A DNA stretch of 44,339 nucleotides, taken from positions 1 through 44,339 of the forward strand of contig JAUVXG010000018.1 in the NCBI GenBank assembly GCA_030603685.1. The letters are read 5' to 3'. The stretch's first letter is position 1. Each line of letters opens with the position of its first letter. Of this stretch, positions 1-7,625 are shown piece by piece. The notes under the pieces were generated by a model. It was given only the letters and a program-made list of their open reading frames with translations, was not told the DNA's origin and did not search any database. The DNA comes from Pleomorphomonas sp. Lineage in GTDB: Bacteria > Pseudomonadota > Alphaproteobacteria > Rhizobiales > Pleomorphomonadaceae. The translations under genes and the position numbers were made by a program.

Positions 1-7
1 CGAAGGT

Positions 8-991
8 ATGAGCGGGACCATCGGCATCTATGGCGCCGGCGCCTGGGGCTCGGCGTTGGCCTTGACGGCGGCGCGGGCAGGGGCGGAGGTGATCCTCTGC
101 GGCCGGGACGCCGAAGAGGCCGGGAGACTGAACGCGACGCGGCGCAGTTCGCATCTTCAGGAAGCCGTGTTTCCGCCAACGGTGACGGCGCACGCCGATC
201 CGGCCTCTTTGGCAGACATTGATCTACTGCTCCTTGCCGTACCCGCTCAATCCTGCCGACGTGCGGCGACGACGCTTGCCAACGTCGTCGGATTGAAAAC
301 GACGGTGGTGTCCTGTGCCAAGGGCATCGAACAGGCGACCGGTGCGCGGCCGTCAGCCGCGATCGCGGCGGCACTTCCCGGCCGACCGGTCGCCGTGTTG
401 TCGGGGCCTGGGTTTGCCGATGACGTGGCGCGGGGGCTGCCGACGGCGGTGACCATCGCCGCCGAGGATGCGGCACTCGCCGACGCCATTTCCCGGCGGC
501 TCGCCGGTCCCACGTTTCGCCCCTATGCCGCAACCGACGTCGCCGGAGTCGAGCTGGGCGGTGCGTTGAAGAACGTGTTGGCGATCGCCGCCGGCATCGT
601 CGCCGGCCGCGCGCTCGGCGCCTCGGCGCAGGCGGCCGTCATCACGCGCGGCTTCGTCGAAATGCGTCGGCTCGCGGCCGCCTTCGGTGCCGAGGCCGAA
701 ACGCTGATGGGCCTCTCTGGCTTCGGCGATCTGGTGCTGACCTGCTCGTCCACCCAGTCGCGAAACTATTCTTTCGGGCTTGGCATCGGCCGGGGAGAGT
801 CGCCGGCAAGCTTCGGCAAGCTGGCCGAAGGCGCTGCTACCGTCGGGATCGCCGTTCAAAAGGCGACCGACTTTTCGGTCGAGGTGCCGATCATGGAAGC
901 GGTCGCCGAGGTGCTCGCCGGCCACCTCTCGGTCGAGGATGCGGTCGATCAGCTGATGGCGCGCCCGCTCAAGCGGGAAAATATCATCTGA
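8..991 (+). CDS. gpsA: NAD(P)H-dependent glycerol-3-phosphate dehydrogenase
   Basis: The 327-aa product reduces dihydroxyacetone phosphate to sn-glycerol-3-phosphate in the cytoplasm, supplying the backbone for phospholipids. The N-terminus carries the Rossmann nucleotide-binding loop GAGAWGSALA (about residues 9-18). Further on are the family signatures SGPGFADDV and GLSGFGDLVLTCSS, and a conserved lysine in GGALKNVLAIAAG that is the usual catalytic lysine. Length and C-terminus (..RPLKRE) are normal for bacterial GpsA. The ATG at 8 directly precedes the family N-terminus; only seven bases of upstream sequence are visible, so its operon partners lie outside the window. It is convergent with the reductase gene that follows. 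The family call is very secure. Confidence 0.96.
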   Translation: MSGTIGIYGAGAWGSALALTAARAGAEVILCGRDAEEAGRLNATRRSSHLQEAVFPPTVTAHADPASLADIDLLLLAVPAQSCRRAATTLANVVGLKTTVVSCAKGIEQATGARPSAAIAAALPGRPVAVLSGPGFADDVARGLPTAVTIAAEDAALADAISRRLAGPTFRPYAATDVAGVELGGALKNVLAIAAGIVAGRALGASAQAAVITRGFVEMRRLAAAFGAEAETLMGLSGFGDLVLTCSSTQSRNYSFGLGIGRGESPASFGKLAEGAATVGIAVQKATDFSVEVPIMEAVAEVLAGHLSVEDAVDQLMARPLKRENII

Positions 992-1192
992 AATCGTTCA
1001 GCCGTTGCATTTTGCAACGCAAGGGGAGCCACGCTGCCGGGATATTCAACATATAGGCGCTGATGACCCGCCAAGGCGCTGTATGTTGACGTCGACGAAA
1101 TCGCGTCCGGAAACCGAATCGCAACCATGATCGACGAAACTCCTCTGCGTCGGCATCAGGTCGCGCGTAGCCGGCCGGTCCGAATGGACACC

Positions 1193-1231
1193 GGGTCCGC
1201 CCTCGTAATGTTCTTGCGTCGAGGGCGGCCC
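1193..1231 (-). terminator. hairpin downstream of the ferredoxin reductase gene
   Basis: CCGCCCTCG (1197-1205) and CGAGGGCGG (1220-1228) form a perfect 9-bp stem around a 14-nt loop; GGG/CCC extends it by three pairs across a bulged T. It lies about 17 nt past the stop of the minus-strand reductase gene. There is no T-tract, so intrinsic termination is uncertain. It may instead stabilise the 3' end. Confidence 0.4.
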
Positions 1232-1247
1232 GAGCCCCATCCCCTGA

Positions 1248-2459
1248 TCATCCCAGGAGCTCCTTGAGCGGCTTCGTCTCGATGTCGAGACGGGAGATGC
1301 GCTTGCCCGCTTCCAGAAGCTTTTTCGCCGTCACGAAAGCGGCGGGGAAGTTGAGGGCGTCGACGGCGATCATCGCTCCTTCCGCGAAATACCAGACGGC
1401 ATGGCTGCCGGGGCGCGGGCCATCGGTCATCAGCGTATCGTCGTAGCCATGGTGGAGGCCGGCGATCTGCAGCTTGGCGTCGTACTGGTCGGACCAGAAC
1501 CATGGCTGCGGCGCATAGGCGCCGCCCGTGCCGACAAGGGCTGCGGCGGCAGCCTCTCCCTGATCGAAGGCGTTCTGCACCGACTCGAGACGAATCGGGC
1601 GGCCGTCATAGGGAAAGCGAGCACAGTCGCCGATGGCGAGAATATCCGAGTCGGACGTGCGTGCGAACTCGTCGACGAAAATGCCGTCATCGACGGCAAG
1701 GCCCGAAGCTTCCGCTAGACCAGTGTTGGGTGCGACACCGATGCCCACAACGGCAAGATCGGCGGCAATCGTCCTGCTGTCCGCGAGCTCGGCGCCGACA
1801 AGGCGACCTTCGGTGCCGACGAGGCGAACGATGGCGGTGTTCTCGAGGATGTCGACGTCATGACTTCGGTGGAGGTCACGAACCAGATCCGCCGTCCCGG
1901 CTGCGGCGACGCGCTTCAGGATGCGGTCGGCGAGCTCGATGACCGTGACGTCGAGCCCGCGCGTTCTGGCCACCGCCGCCGTCTCGAGACCGACGTAGCC
2001 GCCGCCGATCACCAGCAGGCGACGTCCGGGCTGGAAATCCGCCATCAGCGCATCGGCGTCGGCCTTGTCCCGCAGGGTGTAAACGCCTTGCAGGTCGCCG
2101 CCGATCACGGCCGGCAAGCGGCGTGGCGTGGCACCGGTCGCCAGAACCAGGGTGGCGTAGGAAATCTCCTCACCGCCGTCGAGCGTAACGATCCGCCGCG
2201 TCCTGTCGATCGCTGTGGCCTGGCGACCGGTCAGCACCGTCACGGCGTTGGTCTCGTACCAGGCCGGTGGCTTCAGGAGCAAACGGTCGAAGGTCGCTTC
2301 GCCGACGAGGTATTTCTTGGACAGCGGCGGCCGCTGGTAGGGCAGCACCGGCTCCTCGCCGACGATCGTCACGGGGCGGTCCGATCCAAGCGCGCGGAGC
2401 TTGCCTGCGAAGGCCGCGGCCGCCTGGCCGGCGCCAATGATGACTATGGGATCGCTCAT
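1248..2459 (-). CDS. NAD(P)/FAD-dependent ferredoxin/rubredoxin reductase family protein
   Basis: The 403-aa cytoplasmic flavoprotein belongs to the rhodocoxin/putidaredoxin reductase-like group, which passes electrons from NAD(P)H through FAD to a small iron-sulfur protein. The FAD fold starts at VIIGAGQAAAAFA (residues 5-17). The second Rossmann fold has GGGYVGLETAA. The conserved AIGDCARF and the C-terminal WFWSDQYD segment, typical of this subfamily, are present. The start is placed at the ATG at 2459 because GGGAG lies just upstream and the FAD motif follows at once; the frame stays open 61 codons further upstream without homology. No ferredoxin or P450 gene is adjacent, so its partner is unknown. 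Divergent from the carbohydrate locus. Confidence 0.88.
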   Translation of the reverse strand: MSDPIVIIGAGQAAAAFAGKLRALGSDRPVTIVGEEPVLPYQRPPLSKKYLVGEATFDRLLLKPPAWYETNAVTVLTGRQATAIDRTRRIVTLDGGEEISYATLVLATGATPRRLPAVIGGDLQGVYTLRDKADADALMADFQPGRRLLVIGGGYVGLETAAVARTRGLDVTVIELADRILKRVAAAGTADLVRDLHRSHDVDILENTAIVRLVGTEGRLVGAELADSRTIAADLAVVGIGVAPNTGLAEASGLAVDDGIFVDEFARTSDSDILAIGDCARFPYDGRPIRLESVQNAFDQGEAAAAALVGTGGAYAPQPWFWSDQYDAKLQIAGLHHGYDDTLMTDGPRPGSHAVWYFAEGAMIAVDALNFPAAFVTAKKLLEAGKRISRLDIETKPLKELLG

Positions 2460-2806
2460 TGTTTTCTCCCGCTTCGACCGAGCCTGCTTCGGGGCTGTGG
2501 GGCAAGCTATATCGGGATCGCGCCCTATGCGGAAGCGGAGGCGGTTGGGCACCGGGGGAGCGTCTTCCGTCTTTGGTCGCATCGGCCGCAAAGCTCCACT
2601 CGAAAGCCGCTTTGCGGCCGCGACGGGGCTTGTCACCCGCATTGAACCGTCACAACATGCGCGATGGGTATGCGGCGGTCTTCGGACCTAAGCGTGGCCC
2701 GAACGCAAGAAAACGAGCCGTCTCCCAGCCGTTGGGTGGGATGGCGGGAGGAAACGTGGAGCCGCGCGGCCGGGGAGGGCCTGGCACCGGCGGATTGGAG
2801 TGATCG
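2460..2806. other. 347-bp divergent intergenic region
   Basis: This gap lies between the start codons of the reductase (-) and the aldolase-like gene (+), so it should hold both promoters. I see no credible gene in it. Its one striking element is the 11-bp inverted repeat at 2583-2620. A GGAG 7-8 nt before the ATG at 2807 serves the plus-strand gene. Confidence 0.6.
2583..2620. promoter_or_regulatory. perfect 11-bp inverted repeat in divergent promoter region
   Basis: CGGCCGCAAAG (2583-2593) and CTTTGCGGCCG (2610-2620) are exact reverse complements separated by 16 nt. The element is 124 nt upstream of the reductase start and 187 nt upstream of the aldolase-like start. No T-tract follows on either strand, so a plain terminator is unlikely. 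It could be an operator with two half-sites or an RNA hairpin in a leader. Confidence 0.45.
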
Positions 2807-3835
2807 ATGTTCCGTCTTGACGAAAAGCTTGCCCGCATTCGGGCGGGCGCTTACACGCGCGCCGATTTCATCATCGCCGATGCCAAGGACCCTGACATGG
2901 GGCCGTCGATCCCCGGCGCCGGTCCTCTCAGAGCCAAGGACGGAACGCTCGGCCGCTTCCAGACGCGTCCTGAGTTTCTCGACAACGTCCGCGCCATCGT
3001 CGAACAGGACATCGTCGACATCATGCTGACGTCGGCTTCGAGCCTGGAGTTGCTCAACGAGAAGGGCGTCTACAAGACCTCCAAGGTAAAGCCGGCCATC
3101 CGCGCCAACGACACCACCGACATCTGGTTCGTGCGTGGCGGCGTCTATCCCAAGAAGCCGTCGCGGCCGTTCCGTACGGCGTCGTTGTCGCGCGTGACGA
3201 CCGGCACTGTCGATCCGGCGCCTGGCGCGCCGCTTGTCGGCACCGATCTTGGCCTCTATTCGATCACCTTCAACAACGACCTCGATCACGACTACGCCTC
3301 GCTCGAGGCGTTCAACGATTTCCGCTACGAGGCGTCACTGAACGGTTTCAAGTACTTCCTTGAGGTGTTCAATCCCAATGTCGACACCGGCATCGACGCC
3401 GATCTCGTGCCGCACTTCATCAACGACTGCATCGCCCGTTGTCTTGCCGGCGTGACGAAGGCCGACCGGCCGGAGTTCCTGAAGATCGCCTACAACGGTC
3501 CGAAGGCGATGGAGGAACTGGCCTCCTACGATCCGACGATCATCGTCGGCGTGCTCGGCGGCGGCGCCGGTACGACGCGCGACTGCTACGAACTGATCTT
3601 CCAGTCCGAGAAGTATGGTGCCCGCGTCGCCCTGTTCGGCCGCAAGATCAATCTCGCGGAAGATCCGCTCAGCATGGTCAAGCACATGCGTGCGGTGGCA
3701 AGCGGCGATCTTTCCCCGTCCGAGGCGGTGAAGTCCTATCACGGCGATCTCGCCAAGGCCGGCATCAAGCCGACCCGCGAGCTTGCCGCCGACCTTGAAG
3801 TGACCGAGAAGCCGCTCAAGGCCGGGCTTGCCTGA
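2807..3835 (+). CDS. class I aldolase-like TIM-barrel protein (DeoC/FbaB/LacD superfamily)
   Basis: The 342-aa protein has no signal peptide. Its C-terminal half reads like the last strands of a Schiff-base aldolase barrel. LEVFNPN is followed by PEFLKIAYNGP, whose lysine sits where FbaB/DhnA-type aldolases hold the Schiff-base lysine. IIVGVLGGGAGTT resembles the phosphate-binding strand, and ALFGRKINLAEDP resembles the GRNxxQxxDP stretch of FbaB. The inferred role is cleavage of a ketose phosphate; the substrate is unknown. It lies two bases upstream of a PfkB kinase, so the pair is almost certainly co-transcribed, kinase product feeding aldolase. GGAG upstream supports the ATG. The first 130 residues are less recognisable. 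An alternative is a non-aldolase barrel enzyme. Confidence 0.65.
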   Translation: MFRLDEKLARIRAGAYTRADFIIADAKDPDMGPSIPGAGPLRAKDGTLGRFQTRPEFLDNVRAIVEQDIVDIMLTSASSLELLNEKGVYKTSKVKPAIRANDTTDIWFVRGGVYPKKPSRPFRTASLSRVTTGTVDPAPGAPLVGTDLGLYSITFNNDLDHDYASLEAFNDFRYEASLNGFKYFLEVFNPNVDTGIDADLVPHFINDCIARCLAGVTKADRPEFLKIAYNGPKAMEELASYDPTIIVGVLGGGAGTTRDCYELIFQSEKYGARVALFGRKINLAEDPLSMVKHMRAVASGDLSPSEAVKSYHGDLAKAGIKPTRELAADLEVTEKPLKAGLA

Positions 3836-3837
3836 TC

Positions 3838-4854
3838 ATGGCAGCGGCAAGACGCGGCATCGTCACCGGAGGGACCTGGTGCGTCGATAACAACCGCCTT
3901 GTCAGCTTCTGGCCTGAGGAAGACGGAATTGTCGAAATCCTCTCCCAGGAACTGGCCGGCGGCGGTTCCGGCTGCAACCTTGCGGTCGATATCCGCCATC
4001 TCGATCCGAACATGCCTGTCGAGACCATCGCCATCGTCGGTGACGACGAGGGCGGGCGGTTTCTGCGCGGCATCGCCGAGGAAGCTGGCATCGACCACCG
4101 ACAAATGCACGTCGACGGTTCGCTGCCGACGCAGTTCACCGACGCCTATGCCTCGGCGCTGACGCATCGCCGTACGCATCTGTTCGCCAAGGCGGTTGCG
4201 GCGGCGCTCACGCCCGATCATTTCGATCTGGCGGCGACGACCGGGCGCATCCTGCACCTGGGGCTGCCGGGCTTTCACAAGCAGCTCGACGGCGTCTGGG
4301 CGGATGGCGAAAATGGCTGGGTAACGATCCTCAAGAAGGCGCATGCGGCTGGCCTCAAGACCAACATCGAGCTGGCCAGCCTCGAACCGCGCATCCTCGC
4401 CGACACGGTCATGCCCTGCCTCGGCCATCTCGACTACGTCGTGGTCAACGACGCGGAGATCGGCGCACTGGCCGGGCTTCCCACCGTCAGCCATGGCATG
4501 ACCGACGCCGATCTCTGTGAGGCGGCGGCGCGGAAGGTGCTCGATGGCGGCGCCATGGAACTGGTGGTGGTTCACTGGCCGAAGCTGGCCATCGCAGTCG
4601 CGCGCGACGGTACGGTTGCCCGGAAGGCGTCGGTCTCCATTCCGGCCGAGCTGGTCGTCGGCGCCAACGGGGCCGGCGACGCCTTTGCCGCCGGCATGAT
4701 CTATGGCGTTCATGAGGACTGGTCGCTCGAAAAGTCGCTGGCGCTGGCGCATGCCACGGCGGCCTGTTCCTTGCGGTCGGTCACCACCTCCGGTTCGGTG
4801 GTTGGCTGGCAGGAAACGCTGCGGCTGGCCGATAGCTGGGGCTGGCGCACCTGA
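3838..4854 (+). CDS. PfkB/ribokinase-family sugar kinase
   Basis: The 338-aa cytoplasmic kinase phosphorylates a sugar with ATP. The N-terminal half has a glycine-rich substrate segment, GGGSGCNLAVDI (about residues 41-52). Near residue 280 is the PfkB signature NGAGDAFAAG, whose Asp is the catalytic base and whose GAGD forms the anion hole. The start codon lies two bases after the stop of the aldolase-like gene, so translation is coupled. With the YihS-like isomerase elsewhere in the locus it would give the order isomerase, kinase, aldolase, as in Embden-Meyerhof-type routes. The substrate (ketohexose or other) cannot be read from sequence. It converges on the FGGY kinase across a hairpin. 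Confidence 0.88.
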   Translation: MAAARRGIVTGGTWCVDNNRLVSFWPEEDGIVEILSQELAGGGSGCNLAVDIRHLDPNMPVETIAIVGDDEGGRFLRGIAEEAGIDHRQMHVDGSLPTQFTDAYASALTHRRTHLFAKAVAAALTPDHFDLAATTGRILHLGLPGFHKQLDGVWADGENGWVTILKKAHAAGLKTNIELASLEPRILADTVMPCLGHLDYVVVNDAEIGALAGLPTVSHGMTDADLCEAAARKVLDGGAMELVVVHWPKLAIAVARDGTVARKASVSIPAELVVGANGAGDAFAAGMIYGVHEDWSLEKSLALAHATAACSLRSVTTSGSVVGWQETLRLADSWGWRT

Positions 4855-4861
4855 CGATACT

Positions 4862-4888
4862 CCCCGGCGGGGCATTGACCTGCCGGGG
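4862..4888. terminator. bidirectional hairpin between convergent kinases
   Basis: CCCCGGCGGG (4862-4871) pairs with CCTGCCGGGG (4879-4888) with one G-T wobble around a 7-nt loop, followed on the plus strand by GGATTTCC. It fills most of the 49-bp gap between the stops of the PfkB and FGGY kinase genes. T-tracts are weak on both sides. Confidence 0.5.
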
Positions 4889-4903
4889 GGATTTCCGCTG
4901 CCG

Positions 4904-6376
4904 CTACCAGGCGGTGAAGGCGGCGCGCGCAGCGTTGAACGGCTTCAGCGCCGAATAGAGTGCACGGTACTCGTCGTAGAGAAAGTCCATCCGCTCGCGC
5001 CGCGACGGGTTGGGCTCGAACATGCGGTCGGTCACCACCAGCCGATCCGCCGCTTCGCCGATGGACGAGAAGCGACTGGCGCCGACGCCGGCCAGAATGG
5101 CGGCTCCCAGCACGCCGGCATCGAGCGTCTTGAGCCGGCGGATCGGTCGGCCCAGCATGTCGGCGCGGATCTGACACCATGGGTCGGAGGCCGCGCCGCC
5201 ACCGGCCATGGAGAAGCTCGTTGCGGATCGCCCCGCCGAGGCCTCCAGTGCTTCCAGGAGCCAGCGCACCGACGACGCCACGCCCTCGAAGACGGCGCGC
5301 GTCAGGTCGGCCGCCCCCATCGAGCCGTCAAGACCGATGAAGGCGCCGCGCGCGCCGATGTCCCAGATCGGCGCGCGTTCGCCCTGAAGGTGGGGCAGGA
5401 ACAGTGGCGTTGGACGATGGGGATCGCTGCCGGCGACGAGGGCCGACAGCTCCGACGGTGCGCGTCCCGTGAGGTTCGACAGCCAGGCGAGCGAAGCGCC
5501 GCCGGCCTGTGTCGGACCGGCATGCATGGTGATGCCCTCGCAGGTCGGGAAAGCGATGACGCCGGCGGCCGGATGGCGCAGGCTCGATACCAGGCCAACG
5601 ATCTCCGACGTACCCGAGAGATACATGCATTCGCCGTCGCGCAGGACGCCGGTACCGATGAGTCCGGCCCAGGCATCCATGGCGCCGGTGACCATCGGGG
5701 CGCCGGCAAGCGGCAAACCCGGCCGGATGCAGCCAGCCGCCTCTGTGAAGCCCCGAAGCGGCGGCAGGCGGTCGGCAACGCCCGGAACGAGGTCGAGGAG
5801 GCGCGGCACGTAGGTCAGCGACTGGTCGATGACGCCGAAAGCGGCCATCGGGTCGGCGGTGGCCTCTCCGGTGAGCTGAAGGATGCAATAGTCCTTGGGG
5901 GCCATCAGCCAACGCGTCTGCGCCCAGATGTCGGGGTGGTGCCGCTTCAGCCAGAGCGCGCGGGCCAGTGGATGGCTGGCGTCGATCGGCAGCGGGGCGC
6001 CCCACCAGCCGATGCGCTCCTCGGTGGAAATCTGTGCATCGATTTCGGCCGCTTCGGCGCCGGCGCGACCGTCCTGCCATGTGATGGCGGGCATCAATGG
6101 CGCGCCGTCCATGCCGACAAAAACGTGGGTGTTGACCTGGCTGGTCAACCCGACGGCTGCGACGGTACCGTCCGGCAGATCGCCGGACACATGAAACAAG
6201 GCCGCCAAAACGCGCTTCGTCCAGTCGGCGGGGTCCTGTTCGGCGAAGCCCGGCGCCGGTCGTCTCATGGGATAGGGATCGGCGAAGGTCCGGATCGCCG
6301 TGCCGCTGTCATCGAACAGCGTGGCCTTGACGGAAGTGGTGCCGACGTCGATGCCGACGAGAAGGGGCGTCATCAT
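4904..6376 (-). CDS. FGGY-family carbohydrate kinase (xylulokinase-like)
   Basis: The 490-aa cytoplasmic kinase has the two-domain FGGY architecture. The N-terminal phosphate loop is GIDVGTTSVKATLFD, then FAEQDPADW and ITWQDGRAG, the GAMDAWAG segment whose Asp matches the catalytic base, YLSGTSEIVG, and HLQGERAPIWD. The C-terminal ATP-binding part has MAGGGAASDPWCQIRADML. It most resembles XylB-type pentulokinases, but substrate assignment inside FGGY is unsafe. The start is set at the ATG pair at 6371-6376 because the phosphate loop follows at once; no clear Shine-Dalgarno is visible there. It is divergent from the importer operon and shares a control region with a centred palindrome. A second kinase in one locus suggests two sugars or a branch. 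Confidence 0.88.
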   Translation of the reverse strand: MMTPLLVGIDVGTTSVKATLFDDSGTAIRTFADPYPMRRPAPGFAEQDPADWTKRVLAALFHVSGDLPDGTVAAVGLTSQVNTHVFVGMDGAPLMPAITWQDGRAGAEAAEIDAQISTEERIGWWGAPLPIDASHPLARALWLKRHHPDIWAQTRWLMAPKDYCILQLTGEATADPMAAFGVIDQSLTYVPRLLDLVPGVADRLPPLRGFTEAAGCIRPGLPLAGAPMVTGAMDAWAGLIGTGVLRDGECMYLSGTSEIVGLVSSLRHPAAGVIAFPTCEGITMHAGPTQAGGASLAWLSNLTGRAPSELSALVAGSDPHRPTPLFLPHLQGERAPIWDIGARGAFIGLDGSMGAADLTRAVFEGVASSVRWLLEALEASAGRSATSFSMAGGGAASDPWCQIRADMLGRPIRRLKTLDAGVLGAAILAGVGASRFSSIGEAADRLVVTDRMFEPNPSRRERMDFLYDEYRALYSALKPFNAARAAFTAW

Positions 6377-6496
6377 GGAAGAGGTCCGGGAGGCAGATCG
6401 TTCGCCGCCGAGATCACCACGCCGGCTGCGGCCTGTCCATCGCGCTCTGTCATTTCTTGTCCGAAAAGGCTCGTCTGGCGAGTGGCTTGGCCTTGT

Positions 6497-6516
6497 CCTC
6501 GCTTCATGAATCGAGG
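6497..6516. promoter_or_regulatory. 20-bp palindromic operator candidate
   Basis: CCTCGCTTCATGAATCGAGG is a palindrome with a single mismatched pair (C6502 against T6511) and a perfect TTCATGAA core. It is 121 nt from the FGGY kinase start and 123 nt from the binding-protein start, that is, midway in the divergent region. Size and symmetry fit a LacI-, GntR- or similar dimeric repressor. No such regulator gene is in the locus. Confidence 0.6.
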
Positions 6517-6638
6517 GTGATCGGCAGGCTTCGAGTTGAATGGCTCCCATCCGGCTGATAACTGTTTTGAGGCCGGCGGGGAGAAGGGGGACGCGTGCCT
6601 CCGACGACCGGCCTCAGAGAAAAATGGGGAACGCACAC

Positions 6639-7571
6639 ATGACTGCTACGCTCCGCATGCGGCTTCCGGCCGCCGCGTTGTTTCTTTCCGCCGTGTTCGC
6701 GACCGGGGCCGCCATGGCGGCCGGCAAGATCGCGGTGATCACACCCTATCTCGCCCAGCCGGGCACCCAATTCTACGTCGAAGCCTTCCAGGCGGCCGCC
6801 AAGGACAAGGCCTGGGATGTCAACGTCATCGACACCAAGGGCGATGTCGCCGCCGTCATCTCCCGCCTTGAAGACGCGGCGACGCAGAAGGTCGACGCGG
6901 TGGTGATCAACGTCGATCCGGCGCAGGTCGAGGCCGGCCTTGCCGCCGTCAAGGACGCCGGCATTCCGGTGGTCGGTATGGATGCGGGCGCCAGTCCCTA
7001 CCTCGTCACCAACGTGACCTCCAACGGCTATGCCATGGCCGCCGACACCGCCGCTTACGTGGCCAATCGGATCGAGGGCAAGGGCAACGTCGTCATGTTC
7101 GTGTTCGACGCCTTCCCGCCGGTGCAGGTGCGCGGCGTGATCGCCGACGCCGTCTTCGGCAACAATCCCGACATCAAGGTGCTGGACCGCGTGACGCCCG
7201 ACGTGTCCGACGGTGGCATCGCCGACAGCCGCGCCAAGATGGAGGCGATCCTCGCCGCCAATCCGGACAAGGGCTCAATCTCGGCGGTATGGGCTGCCTG
7301 GGACCAGCCGGCGCTCGGTGCGCTGCAGGCGATCGAGGCGGCAGGACGTCAGGACGAGGGTATCGTCATCACCGGCATCGACGCCAACCCGCAGGCGCGC
7401 GAGGCGATCGCCGCCGGCGGCAACTTCGAGGCGTCGATGGCGCAGGACTTCCATGGCATCGGCGCGGCCGCGGCCGAAGCCGTTGCCCAGACGCTCTCCG
7501 GCAAGCCGCCGAAGTCGTCGGTCACCTACGTGCCGACCAAGCTGATCACCATCGACAACGTCAAGGAGTGA
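6639..7571 (+). CDS. sugar ABC transporter periplasmic substrate-binding protein (RbsB-like)
   Basis: The 310-aa exported protein captures a sugar in the periplasm and delivers it to the membrane importer. The start at 6639 gives a clean Sec signal peptide (MTATLRMRLPAA.., cleavage expected near AMA-AGK, residue 27) and has GGGGA eight bases upstream; an in-frame ATG at 6624 would add five residues. The mature part is a type I periplasmic-binding fold: KIAVITPYLAQPGTQFY, VINVDPAQVEAG, GIPVVGMDAG, and near the end ITGIDANPQAREAI, as in ribose/galactose-binding proteins of CUT2 systems. It is the first gene of a three-gene importer operon. The ligand is not evident. Confidence 0.92.
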   Translation: MTATLRMRLPAAALFLSAVFATGAAMAAGKIAVITPYLAQPGTQFYVEAFQAAAKDKAWDVNVIDTKGDVAAVISRLEDAATQKVDAVVINVDPAQVEAGLAAVKDAGIPVVGMDAGASPYLVTNVTSNGYAMAADTAAYVANRIEGKGNVVMFVFDAFPPVQVRGVIADAVFGNNPDIKVLDRVTPDVSDGGIADSRAKMEAILAANPDKGSISAVWAAWDQPALGALQAIEAAGRQDEGIVITGIDANPQAREAIAAGGNFEASMAQDFHGIGAAAAEAVAQTLSGKPPKSSVTYVPTKLITIDNVKE

Positions 7572-7625
7572 CGGCGTTTCGCAATGGAGGGGCGGCGCTG
7601 CCGCCCGCCGAACTGGGTTCTCACC

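Noticed and set aside
1003..1019. CGTTGCA-TTT-TGCAACG hairpin after gpsA
   Set aside because: Only 7 bp and followed by CAAGGGG rather than a T-run; a weak terminator at best, not listed as a feature.
1046..1240. 64-codon minus-strand open frame in the gpsA-reductase gap
   Set aside because: No ribosome-binding site, no recognisable motif, and it covers the hairpin that closes the reductase gene.
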